Below, one piece after another: positions 48,487-60,530 of a DNA stretch of 64,000 nucleotides. The stretch is from the NCBI GenBank assembly GCA_950295325.1, contig OX485803.1, positions 64,063,554-64,127,553 on the forward strand, written 5' to 3'. The notes beneath the pieces are model-generated. The model was not told the DNA's origin. It saw nothing but the letters and a program-made list of their open reading frames with translations, and did no database searches. Made by a program: the position numbers and the translations under genes. The stretch's first letter is position 1. The number at the start of each line of letters is the position of its first letter. The DNA comes from Polytrichum commune (taxonomy: Eukaryota > Streptophyta > Polytrichopsida > Polytrichales > Polytrichaceae).

Positions 48487-49680
48487 CTACATGATTGACG
48501 GATCAAATGAGACACGATGATTGCCACTTGCCGAGAGCCGCTTCAATCGGTACTCGGAATCTGCCTTCGACTTGCACCGTTGAAACTGCGAAATAGAATT
48601 TACAGTTTCCTGGCCCGCCGTGGCCGAGAGATTGGCGAGCACGGCGCTGGAGCTGGCGCTACGGGATTTGGATCGGCTGTAAGGATCGATGTATGGATTC
48701 TCCGCATCCCCCTTTCTGGCCGATCTCCGCAGCTTCGACTTCTCAAACAACTGGTCGACATCATTCAACGACCCTTTCCTCGACAACGAACGGCCACCAT
48801 TTCGGGAACCGTTTCTGGAACCGTTTCTGGAGCCATTTCGAGTTTGCTTTGAGCTGCCAGATCGTTCAAGGGCCAATAGGTCAGCCAGGGAATCGGTGCT
48901 GGTGAATTCCTGCGACTCGGTGAAGGTGAAATCCTGAGAGTTCCCTACGACGGTGCCAATGTTGCCTCCTATGACCGTCAGGTTCCTGGAGGCAGCGCTC
49001 TTCATGCAACCGATGTACCGGTCCCGCAGCCTTGCTAGAATCCAAAACGGATTCATGGAGAATTTGACCTTCGAATGGGAGCTCCTCGATGAGGACCCGG
49101 ATATAGGTTTCCTTTGGAACGGATGGACTTTGACGGAGTTGGACTTTTTGTTGGCCAGTGAGGCTTGTGTGTGGAATTTCCTGCAACAGACGAACACAGC
49201 CAACACGTGACGATCACCCTTGTACTGATCGTGCTTCTTCTTATTGTGTCCGGATGATGATGGTGGTGGTGGTGGTGGTGGTGGTGGTGGTGGTGGTGGT
49301 GGTGGTGGTGGTGGTGATCTTGGGTAACCCTGCTGGCGCTGGCCGCTGGACCTGGCTTCTACTTCTGATTCTGGTATCTTCTCGCTGCTACCCGCGGGAT
49401 GATGATCCTCCTCTACTTCCTCGACACATTCGGTGATGGTTTGGGGTTGAGATGCGGTCGAAGTTGGGGTGTTCGGTTCTGAGGGTGATTCCACCCAATC
49501 TGGCATATTTCCCCTGAATCGAGGTGGCACAACATCCTCCATCACCGGGGACAGTAATGGGTGTGGTGCAGGCCGGTTGATTGTCATGGTGGCCGCTAGT
49601 TCTGGAGTTACCAACTTTCTTCTTGTTGAGTAATACTGCCACTCCAATCCTCGCTGGAGATCGATTGAATTAGCTGCGTC
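48487..49680 (-). CDS. Proline- and serine-rich protein of unknown function, last exon
   Basis: An open frame of 397 codons follows an acceptor (AAATTTTAG|GAC) at 49680. No in-frame ATG occurs before residue about 31 (MTINRPAPHP), so an upstream exon, which I could not find, probably supplies the start. In order: PHPLLSPVMEDVVPPRFRGN; an acidic stretch (CVEEVEEDHH); a run of about 20 prolines encoded by a GGT microsatellite; a basic region; FSMNPFWILARLRDRYIGCM, the only segment that looks like a folded or amphipathic conserved motif; a TFTESQEFTSTDSLADLLAL stretch; four NGSR/NGGR repeats; and an Arg/Ser-rich tail ending NHRVSFDPSIM. No membrane segment is seen. I do not recognise the family. 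The G+C is higher than in the flanks and the frame is uninterrupted, which supports a real gene. Confidence 0.7.
   Translation of the reverse strand, partial: DAANSIDLQRGLEWQYYSTRRKLVTPELAATMTINRPAPHPLLSPVMEDVVPPRFRGNMPDWVESPSEPNTPTSTASQPQTITECVEEVEEDHHPAGSSEKIPESEVEARSSGQRQQGYPRSPPPPPPPPPPPPPPPPPPSSSGHNKKKHDQYKGDRHVLAVFVCCRKFHTQASLANKKSNSVKVHPFQRKPISGSSSRSSHSKVKFSMNPFWILARLRDRYIGCMKSAASRNLTVIGGNIGTVVGNSQDFTFTESQEFTSTDSLADLLALERSGSSKQTRNGSRNGSRNGSRNGGRSLSRKGSLNDVDQLFEKSKLRRSARKGDAENPYIDPYSRSKSRSASSSAVLANLSATAGQETVNSISQFQRCKSKADSEYRLKRLSASGNHRVSFDPSIM
49262..49315. repeat. (GGT)n microsatellite inside a coding exon
   Basis: Eighteen GGT units (ACC, proline, on the coding strand) make the polyproline run of the gene at 48487-49680. 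Length changes in this repeat keep the reading frame. Confidence 0.95.
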
Positions 49681-52600
49681 CTAAAATTTGGTAGTCATCA
49701 ATGATGGCACGAGCTATTCTGCAATTCGTCTTGTGAAATTCGGAATATCATATTGTTACAAACCATGTATGCTAACTCCAAAGCAATGACCACTACTTGC
49801 ATTTTGCAGTCGGAATTGGCCGTGCAGCAGCAAACGGAAGATTCGGCATGAGTTCTGATGATCAGGACTAAACTACACAATAGATGTGTACTTCGTCACC
49901 AGAATTACATCCTACTTATAATTTCTTCACAACTCTGAAACATCAATATCAAAGTCATCACTGCATCATGAGTTTGTCTGTCAAAACCTCCACACTGAAA
50001 ATGCTGATACTCCTGGAACTATGATTGAGTCGATGATATTGCAATCAATCGCTTGAGGCCCATTAATACTCAAGATTATACGGTTCTCATGGATGCCTAC
50101 ACTACCAAGGTTACAACATCTATCCAAGGGGGCAGCTCCAGAATTTCAATCTATTTTGCAACTTCTTCACAAGTCGGCAACAACACCAAAATCAAGTGGT
50201 CACTTGAAGATGATGAGGCAATTATTTACCTCCACGATGGAATTGATGCTTCTTGTAATATTACGGAGTCAATATATAGTAACCTATGCCCAACCTTGCT
50301 GATGATAACCTGAAAAAGCGCTCTTGTACGCTTCTGAATGCCACCGTGCTACGGATGCATGCAGAACAACCAAGTTCATAAGACTATTCACAACTCTGCA
50401 ACCAATATTTCAATCTAGTTCGCAACCTCTTCACAACTCGGCAACAACACCAAATCAATTTAATTGACTACTCGACATGTCACCACCGTGCTATCAGAGG
50501 GAGTAGTACCAGTGCTCTTAAAGCAGGACCTTCGAAATTATAAACTGTGAGTAATTCAGCGCTTAAACTAGTACTAAAACCCTCCGAAGCTCAGATTGCA
50601 GGTGCAGATGGGTATTTCCTCCCCCCTTAGCCTTTTTGTGGAGGCTGAAATTTCCGTATGGGATCGGACCGACACCTTCAACTTCAACACGGAGGACAAG
50701 CTCCTGCTGCAACTAGGACGACCAAGTACGTAAAGCTAATCTTTTGAAGGATAGATTGCTGCTCAATTTAGTCGTTGAATCTAATGAACTTCGCAATTTG
50801 GCACCCTTCACAAGTGAGGCTACCACACGCGCCTAGAATTTCATGACTTCTGCCACTATCTACATAATCCCTAGATTCTACCAGTGAAGAGAGTGGTACA
50901 TCTACCGGTGACCTAGATATTCTGGCAGACGAGGTGCATTTTCAGGGGTCCATCTGTTGACGTTGACGAAGAATTACAAGTCTAACCTTCACTCATACAA
51001 CCACCGGATTGAGAGCTACACAAGAAGGAAAGATTCAAACACTTGAGTCACAGTGTAAGTAAACCCACAAAGCTGGCCCTAGATCTCATCCCCTGTGTCC
51101 AGTATCTAGGAAGTTTGTAGATATCACCACTTTGTGAAAGTGGTCCATGAACCACTTCCCTTAGATGTTGGGATAGAGGTGATTAATTCCTGCACCTCAG
51201 TCTAGTATCTAAGAAATAAGTTGACATCATCACTCTCTATCTACCTGTTTCTTAGATATTGGGGATAGAGGTGATGAGCTCACTGACCAGGGCACTTGAT
51301 GAGCAGTTTTGTCAAACTCTTTCACATTTTCATGTCCACAAGTCCAATAGATCCAATTGTCAAACCCAACAGAGTACAGCATCTCTCAAGTCCACAGTCT
51401 TCTCTCTAATCCACTGTTTTTCACACTGGTTTTTCTCTGCGTGCAGTAAAGTCCACATTGTGGGAAAACAAGTTATTTATTCCATCATCTTGTTCAGATT
51501 CTCCTGGCTCCCGGAGTTCTCATGCCGGAACTTTAAAGAGGCTTTGTTGATTCGCTACTTACACATCAGGTGTACCATAATCAATCGTGCATCCCAAGAT
51601 GCTATAGGAACGCGATCCAGTTTCTCATCTTGTAGGTGTAACATCTATCAATCAGTGATCGGGGAGATTGTTTGGGCATAATCGGTTGAGATCCTAGTGT
51701 TTGCAAGTCCAACCGGTTACATGTTGACATCCTTCGGGTTACCTTTATGGAATTGGGGTATATTCTATAAATTCCTCTAAAATGATCAGTAATTTTCCTG
51801 CAATCTTGAACTTCAACCGGTTATTTATCAAACTCAACCGGTTCATTTGTAACTAACGGCCGGTTCTCCCCAATCACAGCTATCAATCACTATATTCGGT
51901 GATTGGAGATTTTTTCACGATTTTGAGACTATTTAAAGATGCGATTTTCGAATAAAGAACAAGAAAAACATAAAAATGTACTCAATGTGATTTAATAAAG
52001 CGATTTACATGAGCGGCACTAGTCAACTTGGTACAAATACATGTCATCACAATAAGAAATTGAACCAAACATTAAACCAATTACAATTATTTTGAGACTT
52101 TTCAAAGTCTATGATTAATGAATATAGTGAATTTCGTGATTTCAAACTTTTATTCGTGAGCTGCTCGGATTACGATCAATAACTAGCTCGAGTAGAAAGA
52201 TGACTTGTCGATTTTGCAGCTCGTCGTCAACTATCGAGTCCATATTAGTTGATAAATAGGTGAGTCGCATATTAATTTACAATTCAAGCGAAGTGCCATA
52301 TGTCACTTTTTTTATTAGTCGGAACATGTACAAAAATCCATGTATCACCTTATTGATTGCCCTTATCCATAGAGTTTGCATCTTCTTTCCAAACATGAAG
52401 AGCATAGATTTTTGTGCACACATATTCTACAGAAGTCTAAATTGCATACATGTAGTTGGAGATTATTTTCTTCACAACGCAACCATTGTCCTTAGTATGT
52501 AGAGGATGAGGAGTCTTTGGTTGTTTCATTCACCATTGAGTTTTGATGAGGAAATCAGTATTAATTGCACACATGTACAAGAGACGACTATATGAACAAC

Positions 52601-55025
52601 CGTTTTTGAGTGGAAAGATATATAAGTGAATAAATATTTGTGACTCGTCTATATGTATCCTCTCGTTCTACGATAAGTCAACCTACCACACATTTTCAAC
52701 CCAATTCTAGGAACTTTTCCATACCTACTACTCCATCGTCAAAATTATAATAACATAAAACTTCCGGTGATTGACCATCGGGCATGGTCATGAGGATGGC
52801 ATATGCTTTTAATATATTAAATGAATGAACCACCCATATTTCAAAGTACGTACGTTGGGTTGAAATGTTGTGGTTGGGCCCAAGGGAATGAGGGAGGGAA
52901 CATGGGAAGAAAAAAATTGTTCTATCCACCAGGCATTATATTAGTGCACGTAAACCAAGCGGGAGCCAATTGAGGAGGACCTTGGAATTTTATCCTTGGA
53001 ATTTGGGTTAATATTCACAATGGCGACCAAGGGAGGGGGAGGGTCAAAATGCTAACGACTATTGTAGAAGAGAAGGATTCTTGGTATTAGCCAAATGAGC
53101 TTCTAAGCGGGGTTAAGGGCCCCAAATTAGGTGTGGGTTGATGGTTATTGTTACTTACCATGTCAAATCGCCTACACTAATTCCAAACTCATTGATTGCT
53201 TTAGTGCGGAATCTTAATCAAAAGTGTGCTATTATGTTGCATAAAGTCGATTTTAATAGGAAAGTTGTGTTGGGGAGGTTGGCATCAGAATATGAGTAGA
53301 CAATTAGACTGCACGAAATACTCTCATTATTAGTGTGACCTGCAGTAATTATGAAGTCATAGACCTTTGACTAATTGATGAAAACAGTAAAATATAAGTA
53401 CGAGTGTCAGTTATGAATGTATCAAGTGTTATGACCCACACTATTTGCAAATATTAGATACCAATGCTAAAAAATACTTGTATCATATGGGCACATTACT
53501 TAAGCATAGATTGAAAATCGATGTGATATTATTTACGGTCCACGTTATACTTCTTGTTGGAAAATGACTACAGTTGATAAACCCAATACCTCTTTTAAAC
53601 ATACACACTTGAAAGAATACCTCTCCCTTACATATACTATGTGTGCTAATGCCTCCAATAATACCCCTTCGTACACTCACATTAGTTCGTATGTTACCTA
53701 CCCAAAGTTCAATAGGTTGTTTCAGACATTATAGAACATAAACGACTTTGCTTGATGAAGTATTACATTCTCATTAGATATTTATAGCACAACGTAACTC
53801 CAAATAGTGATATGCACTAATTGGGATAATTAGTGTAATTTTCAAGAGAAACCTTACAGCATATGGGCTTAAGAGACAATTGTCCACCATGGAGTGATTT
53901 CGACTTCTAGGTGCCCTTATTCAACCCTTGGAAGTCGCTATTTGTAGTACGTATTTTGATTCTATATTTGTATGGTGACCCTTATCTCATGGGGGCATAA
54001 TTCTTAAGACCACTCTTTGAGCCATATACGGACCACATCAAGTGGTGATGTACTTAATCACGTGCACAAAGCCCATTTTTATTCTAATTCAATGTTTCCG
54101 GGACATCATAGCCCACCACAACATTTCAACGTCAAAGTGTAACGTGATGTTAAATTTGATGTGATCATACCTATGGTCATTGGTCTTGGTGGGGGTTTTA
54201 GTATGTCAAGTGATAGTTAAGAATTGTCTATTTAAGAGTACATTCAAGGATCATTGGTTGGTAGAGAGTTGCAAAACACTCAAGGTAAGTGTGTCTAAAG
54301 TGGACGTTTCCAATATTCCAACATATGTAGGGGTTTGACAATCTAAGAAAGCTCACATATCCAAATTAAGAACACAAGAGTTTGTTTTGCTATTTTTGGA
54401 ATGATAATGAATATCTTATAAATTCTTGAAGTGGTGTTTGAATAAAAATTAACTGATTTTTGTTCATATATGTATATTTCATACTTGAATATGTATATTT
54501 ATATGCTAGTAGCTGTGAGGCCAAATCCACCACCCTTAAGCGTCCTAGTCCGGGTGATGGCTTTGAGAATCACACGTATCTCTTACAACCTTGAACCATG
54601 TACCAAGAAAGCATATTGTTTTCACTCATCGTGCTTTATTAATGTTAGCCTCTTGGCTTGTGCTAGAGGTGGCCTTCTCAAGAGTCCACCCCGCGGCTTT
54701 AGCCACACATGCCCTTAAGGACATTCCCCTTGCTCGTTTAACCTTCACTTCTTTTTTCTTGTCATCGCAAGAGTCTTTCACCTTCTCCATTAATAATGCA
54801 AGTGAGTTATTTTGACCGGGAGCTTCAAGTGTTGAAAAACACTTTACTCAACGGTTACACACACTCATACAATCCCACACGTAGCACAACTAGCCTAATA
54901 GGTCTAACTACTTATCCACCCCTAAAGTGGTCTAATGTAATCTAGTTTTTTATATGCTAACACCCACTAATTGGGTGTAGCCTTGCTACCCCCTAAATAT
55001 CCTAATGGTAGTTGGTTGCTAAGCC
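49681..55025. other. 5.3-kb stretch with no confirmed gene
   Basis: The missing 5' exon of the proline-rich gene may lie here. A short plus-strand frame at 50608-50733 (MGISSPLSLFVEAEISVWDR...) ends near a possible donor (CCAA|GTACGT) and looks protein-like, but no continuation was found. The phrase GGCATAATCGGTTGAGATCC near 51,677 recurs at 8.6 kb. The rest is AT-rich with nothing recognisable. Confidence 0.35.
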
Positions 55026-55195
55026 TCGCAGCTGCAGTCGGCCAAGCCTTCGGCTGCCTAAGTAACCAGAACCTCCTAGCAGCAGTTGGCCAAGCCTCGG
55101 CTGCCTAAGTAACCAGAACCTCCAGCTGCAGTCGGCCAAGCCTTCGGCTGCCTAAGTAACCAGAACCTCCTAGCAGCAGTTGGCCAAGACTCGAA
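55026..55195. repeat. Tandem repeat of about 50 bases, 3.5 copies in two alternating types
   Basis: Copies alternate between CAGCTGCAGTCGGCCAAGCC and GCAGCAGTTGGCCAAGCCTC starts. Each is followed by CGGCTGCCTAAGTAACCAGA and ACCTCC, with the last copy cut short. The pattern suggests a two-unit (about 100-base) higher-order repeat. Confidence 0.88.
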
Positions 55196-58092
55196 TATCC
55201 GAATGGGTAACCCACCTACTAATTGCACCTTAATACAATCCCCTTAATTCACTAACCAAATGTTTTCTAAGTTTCTCTTACTCTTTCCTTTTCCTTGCTC
55301 CTAATGAACTAATCTAACAAACTAATTTCACTACCTACTAACTAATCAACACGTGCAATCTTAACTTCTAAGAGCTCACTCACTTGGGAGGCATTGAGAG
55401 AGAGAGTTTATCTAATTAACTTCACTAAAAACTAATAACCCACACACGTGGCTCAAGCTCTTAAGAGCTTGCTCCCTTGAGAGCGCTTGATGGAGAGAGA
55501 GAAAAATGAGAGAAAAACACCTTAAGTAGCAAAGAGGGAGAGGGGAAGAGAGGGTGAGAGAGGTGAGGATAGGATGAGAGAATTAGCACCTCCAATCACA
55601 ATCCTTTAACCCTCTCCTTCAAAGTAGGGACTCATCCCCATCCACCAAGCTTCCTTCTTCCTAAACTACCAAGGTGGATCCAAAAGTGGGCATTTAACCC
55701 GCGGAGCTCACCTTGCTTCACCTTACCCCCTTACTCACATAATCAAGGCATCCTCTTATTGAAATCAAACCTTGAATTAACTACACAACACATTCTAATG
55801 CCTAAACTTAAATCCACACCACACTTCACTCTTTTTATGTTTTGTGAATAATCATAACACATCAAAGTCAAACTAAAATTGGTTTCGAAGAGTTAATCAC
55901 CACATGTGGGCACCATTTTGGGCTCACATAATTGGCATTTAAGATCACAAGCCCCTTTAGGAGTAACATGTTCATAGTCAACTTTCAATCATTGTGATCA
56001 TGGGACTAATGGCCAAAAACCATGTAGTTGAGTTGGGTCCCTACATCTAGGTATCACAACCCTTTCTTAAGTATTATCTCAGTGTTGTCCACTTTGAAGC
56101 ACTACACGTTTATGGTATTTAGTGTCACGCACACTATTTGCGATGGGCATAGACTAGATGCCTAGAGGTCTCAAAGTGTCACTCTTGCTAATTGTCAATA
56201 CGATTCCATTCGTCAACATACGTAACTTCATTAGGTGAAAAATTATCCACATTATGATACTCAGAGTAGCATTTTGGGATATGAAAGATGATAGTCTTGC
56301 ATTCTACAATATGCAAGGGGAAGATTATTTTAAATGTACTAACGGCAAGTGTGAGATGCTCACATTTTAGTATGCAAGAGGAAGATACTCTTAAGCATAC
56401 TAATGGCAAGTGCCATTTGTGTACACTATAGTTAATTTGTAAACCATTGTGTAACACATGCATGCACCTCATAACACCATTGAACATGTTCATGCCATCA
56501 TATTCTAGTAGAGGCACCTATACTTGATCAGGACCCCATCGGCAATTGATTGGGTACCGGGATTTCAACAAGCTTGGGACTGAATTTCGATCCGGCTAGA
56601 ACCACTTGTGCCATGACACATGTCCTAGTTTTGAGTGCTAAAGTGAGGAGTAACGAGAGGACATGGCATGCTCTAGACATTTGTAATACGTATGGACCAA
56701 CCTTTGGCTTCAAAAAATCACAATAATTTCAATTTAAGGAATAAAATTACCCAAAAAAAAATTGCAATCCTCTTGATTCCTATCTTCCTGCATGGAAAAA
56801 TTTTGCACCGCCTTATACTTCTCTAGATTTGGCACAAAATCTCTTAAGTGATCTACTCTAATAAGCGCACCTCAACACCGTGTGTCATGAGGTGAGACTT
56901 ATGATGAAATTGTTAATCATCAATGTAACCTATCATACGCCTCAAAATAGGGTAACTGACACTATTACACGTGTGACACTTAGTACCATAAACAGTGGAC
57001 ACCACCATTGTGAAGCATTATCTTGGTGTTCTCCACTTAGCACTACACCAACTTTGTGATCAAGGGTGAATTGTGGCATTGATAATCGCTTCAATGAGGT
57101 TCTTAGTGGAAAGAAATTCACAAAATACATTCACACATGCACCCACAAAACAAAATGATTGTTTGTGCTTTGATGTTGGCATGAATGAGTGCATGTACGC
57201 CTTATGTAGGTGGTTCATGTTCAGAAGGTGCCCCTCATATTATGTTGGTGTAAGGGCAAGCACATCCATTGTTGTATCCACATAACAAACATTGATTATG
57301 GTAGAAAAGTGCATTGTGCTGGAAAATTTGGGGTTAGAGTTCCCCCATTTATCGCGTATCCACAATATATTTGTGAAAAGTGAATGGAGACATTCACATT
57401 TTTCAACAAAGTGAGTCCGTTTGTGGCCACCACAAGCTTTCAACAAACATAATGAGATGAGCAATCAATGCCTAAATTCCCCTCGGAAACTCACTTGAAG
57501 TTGGCTCATCTTTCTTAAGGTGATTTATTTGCACCTAAAGGTGCATCGTTTACCTAAACACAATCTAAGATGCTTCAATTGATGAGCTCTTTGCCATGCC
57601 TTTTTGCAAGACAACGTGAAATCCAAAAATAACAATCCCGATTGCAAATACGCAACTGGTGGGAGGATGCACCCTTTCCACATCCGTGAAATAAAAAGTG
57701 GATGGATGTGCGAGGATATGTTGTGTGAATACGACAACAACAAGCTTGCAAACTATATGCAAGTGCAACAATCTCACAAGTAATATACACATAGAATATA
57801 TTCTCCTTATTACCGTAACACATGATCAATGTCGTCCAAGCTGACCCTAAACTACTAGATGATAGTCGATAAGTGCCCACAACCAAATGCAGTGGTTGAT
57901 GGTTTGATTCCCGGCTGTGAAATATTCCCTCTACTTGACGGAAAAACTAGCCAAATGGCCATGTGTTCCAAAAGGAAAAGAAAAAAGAAAAAAGAATGTA
58001 AGTGCTCTTCATTCCCCTCGGAATCTCACTTGAAGGTGACTTGTTTCCTTTAAAAGTGATTCATTTCCACCTAGCAGGTGTCATTCAACTAA
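55196..58092. other. Intergenic with dispersed repeat fragments, no gene
   Basis: The parts at about 56405-56475 and 56885-57010 are repeated at 36.0 kb and 38.5 kb. GA-rich sequence occurs at 55490-55580. No coding sequence could be supported. Confidence 0.4.
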
Positions 58093-58335
58093 ACTACACA
58101 AAAATATGATATTTAGTGTTTGATTACATTTAGCGTTGTTACCACCCTACCATGCTCAACACTAATTTTCAATCCTTTGACAACTAATGTTAGACACAAA
58201 TGTGCCGACACCTTCCCTACTGCCACATATTACCATAGTTGATATTTAATGTTTTGAGTTTCATAGAGTTATTGATAGTTAGTGTATGTGCTCGTATTTA
58301 GTGCATCAAACACTAAATATCATATTTTGTGTAGT
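58093..58335. mobile_element. MITE of 243 bases with 31-base terminal inverted repeats
   Basis: Left arm 58093-58124 (ACTACACAAAAATATGATAT...) and right arm 58305-58335 are exact inverses apart from one extra A. It is non-coding. Outside lie TCATTCAA (58081) and TCATTTAA (58336), a possible 8-9 base target duplication as made by hAT or Mutator elements, but four extra bases on the left make this uncertain. Confidence 0.72.
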
Positions 58336-58531
58336 CATTTAAGATGCTTTATTTGATGAGATTTACCATGACTTTTTTTGCAAGACAATGCTATATCAAA
58401 TCAAACATTTAAAAAAATTTAAAAACAAAAGCAACCTATGTAAGAGACATATATTGTTACCCACAAATTGCAAAGGTTACACACATACAACTCAATTCAT
58501 GTAAGTCTATGAATGGCATGCAATGAGTCAA

Positions 58532-58615
58532 TGCTGGCTGTGGGGTTTGAACCCACGAGTGCGAAAGCACAGGCGATCTTAAGTCGCCCCCCTTAGACCA
58601 CTCGGGCAAGCCAGC
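58532..58615 (-). tRNA. trnL-UAA: tRNA-Leu (anticodon UAA)
   Basis: On the minus strand the acceptor stem GCTGGCT pairs with AGCCAGC, followed by discriminator A (CCA is not encoded). The anticodon arm is GGCGA-CTTAAGA-TCGCC, giving UAA. A long variable arm (TGTGC-TTTC-GCAC) marks a class II tRNA. The T arm is GTGGG-TTCAAAC-CCCAC. The A box (TGCCCGAGTGG) and B box (GGTTCAAACCC) are intact. There is no intron. It is a nuclear-type tRNA reading UUA codons. I see no T4 terminator within about 40 bases downstream. Confidence 0.95.
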
Positions 58616-60530
58616 TCTTGATGTCCATTTTTCTTCCAATAATACTTTATACTTGTATTGTCACGTTTTTCTATAGAGTTCGGATCATATGGACCATTCA
58701 ATAAACTTCCTCTTCGTTCGATGCACATGATAGTATAAAGTATTGCCACGTTTATCAAGTAAGCTTATAGAGTAGGCTTGTCAAGTGCCGTGGCCACATG
58801 GTTGTTATATTTTGTTACTTGCGACTTGGTACAAAATATACATGTACTTCAACAACATACTTATTTGTTACCCCTTTTGTTGTTTTCGTACATAGATAGA
58901 TATGTGTGGGGTCTTCGCACAAAGCACTTTGACGGAACTTAGACCCGTTGTAGTATTATTTCCATTGTAGTTTAACGGATGTTTTAAGTACAACTTTACC
59001 AAGGCCCACGCTAGAACGACATTAAGTGGTGAGATCCTTTGTTAGACTCTTATATTAGAATGTTTGTTGTGATTAGATCTTCGTTACTTGGCGATCGATT
59101 GTATAGAATTACCATCAGAATTTCATGCATCAGATCTTTCTAATATCATGATATTGGAATTATCATCAGTATATTGACTTATTTTTCATGAGAAAGACAT
59201 TGATATCCACAACGATGTAGATTTCCATGAATAGGGTGCCTCTTTACCCATACAAGTCACTTGGGGTCACAATCATAGAAGGAAAGCTTATAACTTTGTT
59301 CATCGATTCGTATGGCAAACACGTTAACAAATACTTTAATGTATGTTGTTACTATGATAACAAATATTCAAAATAGTGTGGAATGTCGATACATTAGTGT
59401 AGATGTACTTGGTTTTGTCAATGGATCCACTCATAAAATCAAGGCAACGGAAAAGTCATGATTTTGAAGCCTATTGTCCAATTTTACTAAAATATAAGTT
59501 ACTTGTCATCCACAATGAACGGTAGATTGGACTTGAGACTTGAGATTTCATCTATTTGATGCGCTTGGACTATTTGAGCGATGTGATTTGAGCCTTGAGG
59601 ATAGGGGCTTGCAACCCACCAATAATTGATTTGGAGCTAAAATATGTGTAGTTGCACGAACTTAATCCTTGAAGGATGTGCAAGACTTATTTTACTTTCG
59701 TTTTATGATTTTCGCTATGCCAATCATAGATTGGACTTGAGACTTGTAAAGGGGGTTGTGTCTTAATGTCAAACGGGAAGTGTGTTCTAGACCCCACAAT
59801 CCTAGTAGTGCAAGGAGGTGAACAAGCAAGACTTCCATTAAATCATGAACATGATTGAATCCAATACCTTCTAACACTAAACCTTGGGAAATATCAACAA
59901 ACCATCACCCTTGTGTTTTTATGTTTTCCTTATACTCCAAAAGTGCAGAATGGCAAGGACTTTTGTGCCATGAAAAGTTGAAAAAATTAAACTTGACTAT
60001 CTTATGACCTACTATATGCATCTACATAAATCGACTTGTTGTTTTTGGCAAAAGACATTCAACTACAACACAATGCAATGTCATTCAAGAGATTTTTATC
60101 CATTAGTATAGCCCACATTAGTTGAGACCAAGAGGGTGGAATTACATTAGGGTCCGAGACCAAATAATCCTTAAAACCACATAATTCTACTAGTCGAGAG
60201 CAAAATTTAGGACCCAAGATATTGAAACTCCATAGTGTTTGTGTTGGGAGGAAGGGTGTTGGATGTGTTGTGGAGAGAGTTGAGGCTATTAGTGAAAATG
60301 CAGGAGTGTGTAGTGTTGTCTTTGGGAAGATCCAATGCGGTGAATATGGCCATCAATACGGCTTTGAGTATGTTTTGGTTGCTTGTGCGTCAATATGCAA
60401 GTTTATCATTATGTGTTGGTTGTTGATTGTGGTCGGTAGCTGGCTCTCTCCAACTATGCCTTCCTTCTCTTGGTTGCTTGGTGACTTGGGGGGGGGGGGC
60501 TCCATTTTATTTATGGAGATGTACCGTACG
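58616..60530. other. Intergenic, no gene seen
   Basis: AT-rich, with a G run at about 60488-60499. An open frame at 60222-60713 runs across the left end of the following element and has no protein-like features. Confidence 0.4.

Noticed and set aside
49158-49436. Plus-strand frame with a polyvaline run
   Set aside because: It is the antisense reading of the GGT microsatellite in the proline-rich gene.
51259-51681. A 140-codon plus-strand open frame
   Set aside because: The composition matches the surrounding non-coding DNA, it shows no domain or splice logic, and part of it lies near dispersed repeat sequence.
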